Below, piece after piece: positions 58,871-64,000 of a DNA stretch of 64,000 nucleotides. The position numbers and the translations under genes are program-made. The notes beneath the pieces were generated by a model. The model had not been told where the DNA came from, made no database searches, and saw only the letters and a program-made list of their open reading frames with translations. The stretch lies in NCBI RefSeq assembly GCF_018130825.1, contig NZ_JAFCJS010000007.1, positions 248,001-312,000 on the forward strand, in the 5' to 3' direction. The DNA is from Bradyrhizobium liaoningense (GTDB lineage: Bacteria; Pseudomonadota; Alphaproteobacteria; Rhizobiales; Xanthobacteraceae). The number at the start of each line of letters is the position of its first letter. Position 1 is the first letter of the stretch.

Positions 58871-60447
58871 AGCTCGATCCGTTCGTCGTCGAAGTCATCA
58901 GGCACGGCCTTTCGGCCGCGGCCGAGGAGATGAGCCTGGTGATGACGCGCTCGGCGCGCTCGCCGCTGCTCCGCGAGGCCGGCGACCTCTCGTCGGCGAT
59001 CACGGATGGCCATGGTGGCCTGGTCGGGCAGGGCCGCGACATCCCGATCCATCTCGGCGCGATGGCCTACACCATCCCTGAATTGCTGAAGGTGATGCCG
59101 CGCGACAGCCTGAATGACGGCGACGTGGTGATCTACAATGTCGGCGCGCTCGGCGGCAATCATCTCAACGACGTCAAGGTCGTGCGTCCCGTCTTCGTCG
59201 ACGGCGAGATCGTCGCCTTCGCGGTCAGCCTCGCGCACTGGCCCGATATCGGTGGCACCTGGCCCGGCAGCTATTTCGCCAAGGCCGTCGACACCTTCCA
59301 GGAGGCGTTGCGGATTCCGCCGGTGCTGATCGCAACCGCAGCCGGCCTCAACACGCCGATCGTGCAGCTGCTCAAGGCCAACGTCCGCGACCCCGAGTCC
59401 TGCGAGGGCGATCTTCTGGCGCAAATCGCGGCGACCAAGGCCGGCGAGAAGCGCATCGTCGAGCTCTGCCGCGAGCACGGCAAGGCCGTCTTCATGGCGA
59501 CACAGTCGCGCCTGCACGATCTCTCCGAAATCGAGATGCGCGAGGCGCTGCGCGACCTTCCCGACGGCGTCTATGAGGGCGAGGATTACCTCGACGACGG
59601 CAGCGCGAACAACGCGCCGGCGCGCATCCATGTGAAGATCACCATTCGCGGCGACGAGGCGACCTTCGACCTTTCCGGAAGCTGTGATCGCGTCTCGAAT
59701 TTCTGCAACACGACGCCGTTCATGGCGCGCTCGGCGGTGGCCTATGCCGCGCGCATCATGAGCGGACGCGACATGCAGCAGAACGCCGGCGCGCTGCGGC
59801 CGCTGACCATCATCACGCGCCCGGGCTCGATCCTGGAGCCGGGCTGGACCGCGTCCGTTGCCGCCGGCAACCACGAGACGTCCATGCGCATCGTCGATGC
59901 GATCTTTCGCGCGATGCAGGACACCATCCCGGAACGTTTGTCGGCTGGGGGCGCGACCACCGCGGGCGTGCTGTTCTTCGCCGAGCCGCGGCCGAACGGT
60001 TCGTGGAAGATGCTCTACGAGGTCCATGGCGGCGGCGAAGGCGCGCGGCATGACCGGGCCGGCACTTCCGCCACCCGGGTGCATCTGTCCAACACGTCGA
60101 ACACGCCGGTCGAGGTGATCGAGGCGAATTATGCGATCCGGCTCGAGCAGCAGGCCATCCGGAGGCAGTCCGGCGGCGCGGGTGCGCATCGCGGCGGTGA
60201 CGGCTCGGTCCGCACCTATCGCATCCTCGCGCCCTCGATGCACCTGACCACCTGCATCGAGCGCATGGTGATGGCGCCCTGGGGCATGCAGGGCGGCTAT
60301 CCCGGCAAGGCCTGCCGCATCTCGCTGGTCAGACAGGGCGCCAACGTCGCGATCGACGGCAAGTCGAACCTGGTGTTGCAGCAAGGCGATCTCGTCACGA
60401 TCGAGATGTGCGGCGGCGGTGGCTACGGCGCCGCGGCCGCGAAGTGA
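58867..60447 (+). CDS. hyuB: ATP-dependent hydantoinase/oxoprolinase subunit B
   Basis: A 526-residue subunit. It begins KLDPFVVEVIRHGLSAAAEEM and has SPLLREAGDLSSAI, GDVVIYN, GGNHLNDVKVVRPVF and the C-terminal GGGGYG motif, all typical of HyuB. It carries the metal-dependent half of the hydantoinase. The ATG at 58867 overlaps subunit A; the long frame upstream is the shadow of that gene. Confidence 0.92.
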   Translation: MKLDPFVVEVIRHGLSAAAEEMSLVMTRSARSPLLREAGDLSSAITDGHGGLVGQGRDIPIHLGAMAYTIPELLKVMPRDSLNDGDVVIYNVGALGGNHLNDVKVVRPVFVDGEIVAFAVSLAHWPDIGGTWPGSYFAKAVDTFQEALRIPPVLIATAAGLNTPIVQLLKANVRDPESCEGDLLAQIAATKAGEKRIVELCREHGKAVFMATQSRLHDLSEIEMREALRDLPDGVYEGEDYLDDGSANNAPARIHVKITIRGDEATFDLSGSCDRVSNFCNTTPFMARSAVAYAARIMSGRDMQQNAGALRPLTIITRPGSILEPGWTASVAAGNHETSMRIVDAIFRAMQDTIPERLSAGGATTAGVLFFAEPRPNGSWKMLYEVHGGGEGARHDRAGTSATRVHLSNTSNTPVEVIEANYAIRLEQQAIRRQSGGAGAHRGGDGSVRTYRILAPSMHLTTCIERMVMAPWGMQGGYPGKACRISLVRQGANVAIDGKSNLVLQQGDLVTIEMCGGGGYGAAAAK

Positions 60448-60458
60448 GGGGACCCGCG

Positions 60459-61754
60459 ATGAGCAGATTGTTGCGAACCGGTTTGAATGCGGGCGAGGCC
60501 GCGCCGATGGCCGTGGTCGGCGGCGAGGGCGTCTACTTCCACCTGTCCGATGGGCGCAAGCTGATCGACGGCAGCAACACCGGCGGCGGTCTCGGCCATC
60601 GCCATCCCGCGATGGTCGAGGCGATCCGCCGTGCGGCGGATACGCCCGTCGTCAACGAGGGGTGGACCTGGGTCGGCCGCGAGCAGGCCGCCGACGACCT
60701 GATGGCGACCGCGTTCAAGGGCGAAGAGGATTGGGTCGGTGCGGTGCGCTTTTGCATCAGCGGCAGCGAGGCCAACGACATGGCGCTGTCGCTCTGCCAG
60801 GCGCTGACGCAGCGCTCGGCGCTGGCGACGCGCGAGCGCGCCTATCACGGCATCACCGGCCTATCGCGCAGTATGACAGTGCAGCCGCAATGGCACGGCG
60901 GGCTTGCGGTGCACGCCGGCGGCTCGAAGCTGCCGGCCCCGATGGCGCCGGTGCGGATTCTGCCGGCGCCGGATGGCGCGATCTATGGCGCGCCGGCCAA
61001 CAACACGCCGCCGAGCGAATATCTCGCCGATGCCGCACGTCTGCTCTCGGACACAGCGGCAACCATCATCGACTATACCCAAGGAGGCATCTATTACGAC
61101 GGCGCCTATCAGGACGAGGTTGCGCGCTATGCGCGGCAGGCCGGCTCGTACTGGATCGCCGACGAGGTGGTCACCGGTGCGGGCCGCGCCGGGCGCTGGT
61201 TCGCCTTCCAGGGCGCGCAGAGCCGGCCCGATATCGTGACGCTCGGAAAATCGCTCGGCGGCGGTGCGGCGGCGGTGGCGGCGGTCGTGGTGTCCAAGGA
61301 CATCGTCGAGCGGCTCAAGGGCACGAGCTGGCAGAACTACGGCACGCTGCGCGGCCATCCGATCAGCATGGCCGCGGTGAGCGCCTACCTGAAGGTCGTC
61401 AGCGACGACAAGATTTTGGAACACGTGCAAAACCTGGAGAAGCTGTTCACCCGCCGCCTGCTGGCGATCGCGCAAAAGCATCGGAGCGTGCAGCGCGTGG
61501 CCGGGCAGGGGCTGCACTGGACGATCGAATTGCACGGCCCGGATTGGCGCACCTGGCATGCCGACACCACGGAGGTGCCGATCGCTTCGCGCGTCGCGGA
61601 GCGGGCGCTAGAGGCCGGTGCGGTGATCGGCACCAGCGGCGAGCAGACCTCGCTGTTCCTGGCGCCGCCGCTGGTGATCTCCGAGCGCGAAGCTACGCTG
61701 CTGCTTGATGCGCTCGACCACGGCCTCGATATCGCCGACAAGGAGCACGGGTGA
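60459..61754 (+). CDS. Class III aminotransferase (glutamate-1-semialdehyde aminomutase-like)
   Basis: A 431-residue PLP enzyme. GSEANDMALSL, the PLP Asp in WIADEVVTGAGRAGRW and the Schiff-base Lys in VTLGKSLGGG are present. Class III enzymes act on terminal amino groups (omega-amino acids, beta-alanine, GSA). It follows hyuB by 11 bp with GAGGGGA before the ATG and overlaps the ligase start by 4 bp. It may remove the amino group of the amino acid released from the opened ring. Confidence 0.9.
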   Translation: MSRLLRTGLNAGEAAPMAVVGGEGVYFHLSDGRKLIDGSNTGGGLGHRHPAMVEAIRRAADTPVVNEGWTWVGREQAADDLMATAFKGEEDWVGAVRFCISGSEANDMALSLCQALTQRSALATRERAYHGITGLSRSMTVQPQWHGGLAVHAGGSKLPAPMAPVRILPAPDGAIYGAPANNTPPSEYLADAARLLSDTAATIIDYTQGGIYYDGAYQDEVARYARQAGSYWIADEVVTGAGRAGRWFAFQGAQSRPDIVTLGKSLGGGAAAVAAVVVSKDIVERLKGTSWQNYGTLRGHPISMAAVSAYLKVVSDDKILEHVQNLEKLFTRRLLAIAQKHRSVQRVAGQGLHWTIELHGPDWRTWHADTTEVPIASRVAERALEAGAVIGTSGEQTSLFLAPPLVISEREATLLLDALDHGLDIADKEHG

Positions 61755-63433
61755 CCGCGGGCCGCGCAGCACCTCGTCGCTCGCCGGCCTGGCCGGCGGA
61801 TGAGCCCTGGCATCTCGCGATGCCGGAGGGGACGCTGTATGACGCGCTGGTCCGCGCGGCGAATGATCGTCCCTCGCATCCGGCGACGGTGTTTTACGGC
61901 GCGAGCCTAGGCTATGCCGAGCTGCGCGACCGGGTCGATGCCATGGCCGGCTTCCTGCAAAGCGTTTGCGGCATCAAGCGCGGCGAACGCGTGATGATCG
62001 CGCTGCAGAACTCGCCGCAATATGTCATCGCCTATTATGCGGTGATGCGGGCGGACGCCGTGATCGTGCCCGTCAACCCCATGAACAGGACCGCCGAGAT
62101 CGCGTATCTCGCCGCGGATAGCGGCGCCGGGGTCGCGATCATCGGCAGTGAGCTGAGCGATGTGTTTGCGCCGCTGGTCGGGGATGCCATCGCGCATGCA
62201 ATTGTCGCGCAGTATCGCGACGAGGTTCCAGCCGCGACACCCTATACACTGCCATCCTGCGTGACCGAAGCGCCGTCGGAGGTGCCGTCGTCGCCGGGTT
62301 GGCATTCGTGGTCGCCCGCGATCGCGCAAGGCCTGCAGCCGGGTGCAATGGAGGCCGGGCCGGACGATCTGATGATCCTGCCCTATACCTCGGGGACGAC
62401 AGGCAAGCCCAAGGCCTGCATGCATACCCATCGCAGCGCGCTGTTCACCGCCGTGTTGCAGGCGCGCTGGTATGGGCTCGATGGCAACGACGTGATGACC
62501 GGCTTCATGCCGCTGTTCCATGTTGCGGGCATGCAGGGCTCGATGAATGCCGCCATCGTGACGGGTGCCACGCTGCTGCTGATGGCGCGCTGGGACAAGG
62601 ATCTGCTGCCCGACCTGTTCGAGACCTATGGCGTCACGTTCTGGAACGCCGCGCCGACCATGATCGTGGACGTGCTTGCAAGCGCCAGCTTCCGCGGCAG
62701 ATGCTTTGCAAAACTCAAGGTGCTGACCGGCGGCGGCGCCGCGATGCCGACCGCCGTCGCCGAGCGGCTGAAGGGGCGCTTCGGCCTCGATTTCGTCGAG
62801 GGCTACGGCATGACTGAGACGATGTCGCCGACCCATCTCAACCCGATGGCCGCGCCGAAGCGGCAGTGCCTCGGCATTGCCGTGCAGGAGACCGACGCGA
62901 GGGTCGTCGATCCCGAGAGCCTGATCGAGCTGGCTGACAACGTGGTCGGCGAGATCGTCGTGCACGGGCCGCAGGTGCTGCAGGGTTACTGGAACAGGCT
63001 GCAGGCGGATGCCGAGGCCTTCATCCAGCTCGACGGCAAGCGGTTCCTCCGCACGGGCGATCTCGGCTATCGCGATGCCGAAGGCTATTTCTTCGCCGTC
63101 GACCGCCTGAAGCGGATGATCAATGTTAGCGGCTTCAAGGTGTGGCCGGCCGAGGTGGAGGCGGCGATGTACCAGAACCGCGCCATCCGCGAGTGCTGCA
63201 TCGTCTCGGCGCCGGATGATTACCGGGGCGAGACCGTCAAGGCGCTGGTCGTGCTCGATGACGCCGCGCGTGCGACGACATCAGCGGACGACATCGTCGG
63301 CTGGGCCCGCAGCGCGATGGCGAGCTACAAGGCGCCGCGCGCCGTGGTCTTCGTCGAGTCCCTGCCGCGCACCGCCAGCAACAAGATCAACTGGCGGCTT
63401 TTGCAGGATGCCGAATGGGGGCGGACGGCATGA
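61751..63433 (+). CDS. AMP-forming acyl-CoA ligase
   Basis: A 560-residue ligase with P-loop LPYTSGTTGKPKACMHTH, GYGMTETMSPTHL, RTGDLGYRDAEGYF and the C-terminal Lys in RTASNKINWRLL. The acyl specificity cannot be read. It may activate the deaminated acid. The GTG start overlaps the aminotransferase stop; a later start is possible since the first 20 residues are not typical. Confidence 0.88.
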   Translation: MTAGRAAPRRSPAWPADEPWHLAMPEGTLYDALVRAANDRPSHPATVFYGASLGYAELRDRVDAMAGFLQSVCGIKRGERVMIALQNSPQYVIAYYAVMRADAVIVPVNPMNRTAEIAYLAADSGAGVAIIGSELSDVFAPLVGDAIAHAIVAQYRDEVPAATPYTLPSCVTEAPSEVPSSPGWHSWSPAIAQGLQPGAMEAGPDDLMILPYTSGTTGKPKACMHTHRSALFTAVLQARWYGLDGNDVMTGFMPLFHVAGMQGSMNAAIVTGATLLLMARWDKDLLPDLFETYGVTFWNAAPTMIVDVLASASFRGRCFAKLKVLTGGGAAMPTAVAERLKGRFGLDFVEGYGMTETMSPTHLNPMAAPKRQCLGIAVQETDARVVDPESLIELADNVVGEIVVHGPQVLQGYWNRLQADAEAFIQLDGKRFLRTGDLGYRDAEGYFFAVDRLKRMINVSGFKVWPAEVEAAMYQNRAIRECCIVSAPDDYRGETVKALVVLDDAARATTSADDIVGWARSAMASYKAPRAVVFVESLPRTASNKINWRLLQDAEWGRTA

Positions 63434-63536
63434 AAGCTGCTTGGCTGGAAAAGCGGTGCGAGGCTGCGTTATGCTGCGCGCGCCGGAACATCCCAGAAGC
63501 CGCCGCTTCCCCCGAGAGATCACCAGGAATTCGCTG

Positions 63537-64000
63537 ATGCGTATCGTCAATGTCGCCGCCGCCCAGATGGGCCCGATCCAGAAAGCCGACAGCCGCGAGG
63601 CCGTGGTCAAGCGCATGATCGCGCTGATGGACGAGGCCAAGAGCAAGGGCGCCGATTTGATCGTCTATCCCGAGCTGGCACTGACGACGTTCTTCCCGCG
63701 CTGGTACGTCGAGGACCGCTCGGAGTTCGACAACTGGTTCGAGCGGGAGATGCCGAACGCGGCGACCAGGCCGCTGTTCGAGCGCGCGGCGCAGCACGGG
63801 ATGGCGATGAATTTCGGCTATGCCGAGCTGACGCCTGATGGTCACCACTTCAACACCGCGATCCTCACCGACAAGTCCGGCAAGATCGTTGGCAAATACC
63901 GCAAGGTGCATTTGCCGGGCCACGTCGAATACGACACCAAGCGCTCGCACCAGCATCTGGAGAAGCGCTATTTCGAGCCGGGCGATCTCGGCTTCAACGT
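63537..64000 (+). CDS. N-carbamoyl-D-amino acid hydrolase, N-terminal part (3' end outside window)
   Basis: An open frame from the ATG at 63537 to the window edge gives 154 residues of a nitrilase-superfamily enzyme. It reads IVNVAAAQMGPIQKADSREA, then VYPELALTTFFPRWY (catalytic Glu) and GKYRKVHLPGHVEYDTKRS (catalytic Lys), and QHLEKRYFEPGDLGF. From memory this is a close match to D-carbamoylase and not to general nitrilases. The catalytic Cys lies beyond the edge. It hydrolyses N-carbamoyl-D-amino acids to D-amino acid, CO2 and ammonia, completing hydantoin breakdown begun by a hydantoinase. It was absent from any complete frame because no stop is in the window. Confidence 0.88.
   Translation, partial: MRIVNVAAAQMGPIQKADSREAVVKRMIALMDEAKSKGADLIVYPELALTTFFPRWYVEDRSEFDNWFEREMPNAATRPLFERAAQHGMAMNFGYAELTPDGHHFNTAILTDKSGKIVGKYRKVHLPGHVEYDTKRSHQHLEKRYFEPGDLGFN

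Noticed and set aside
56711..60384. Two long minus-strand frames of over 600 codons opposite hyuA and hyuB
   Set aside because: They are GC-driven shadows of genes with strong motifs on the plus strand, and the translated products show no domain pattern.

Overview
The window is GC-rich chromosomal DNA from an alphaproteobacterium, most likely a Bradyrhizobium or close relative. I infer this from the dense catabolic gene content, the overlapping start/stop operon style, the small dyad-symmetric intergenic repeats and the furoate-type cluster. I could not run a taxonomic search. There are about 60 genes, almost all for uptake and breakdown of small organic compounds. I see no rRNA, tRNA, IS element, prophage or CRISPR.

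Layout. (A) 1-12160: the 3' end of a hydroxyisourate hydrolase gene, a nested inverted repeat, a PotABCD-like ABC importer on the minus strand, then a hydantoin/amide island. That island holds an amidase, a hydantoin-racemase-like protein, a GntR repressor facing a TauABC-like importer, an arylmalonate-decarboxylase-like protein and a D-hydantoinase/dihydropyrimidinase. (B) 12165-15793, minus strand: a Bug/TctC solute-binding protein, a siderophore-interacting flavoreductase, an O-methyltransferase and an AraC regulator. (C) 15899-28690: a near-complete furan cluster. It has a LysR regulator, a UbiX/UbiD pair (hmfG/hmfF-like), an AraC regulator, the three subunits of a molybdenum furoyl-CoA dehydrogenase (hmfABC), furoyl-CoA synthetase (hmfD), a crotonase hydrolase (hmfE), an MFS transporter and a decapitated hmfH (GMC oxidase) remnant. 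The expected flow is 2,5-furandicarboxylate to 2-furoate to furoyl-CoA to 2-oxoglutarate.

(D) 29034-43650: a LacI-type divergon. The minus arm has a solute-binding protein, a MaoC hydratase, a family I CoA-transferase, an acyl-CoA dehydrogenase and a tautomerase. The plus arm has three DapA-family aldolases/dehydratases, a CaiB CoA-transferase, an acyl-CoA dehydrogenase, a pair of hotdog proteins and an amino-acid-type ABC importer. Two identical 14-bp operators lie between the arms. The substrate is unknown; this is the best candidate for an undescribed pathway.

(E) 43647-54840: a GntR-centred divergon. The minus arm has an FMN-dependent monooxygenase, a ThiXYZ/SsuABC-like importer with two permeases and a class II aldolase. 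The plus arm has an SDR, an aminotransferase, an alpha/beta hydrolase, an M20 carbamoylase/allantoate-type amidohydrolase and a flavin reductase that could supply the monooxygenase. (F) 54890-64000: a MocR-type regulator, then ATP-dependent hydantoinase/oxoprolinase subunits A and B, a class III aminotransferase, an acyl-CoA ligase and, cut by the window edge, an N-carbamoyl-D-amino acid hydrolase. Hydantoin/carbamoyl chemistry therefore appears at both ends of the window.
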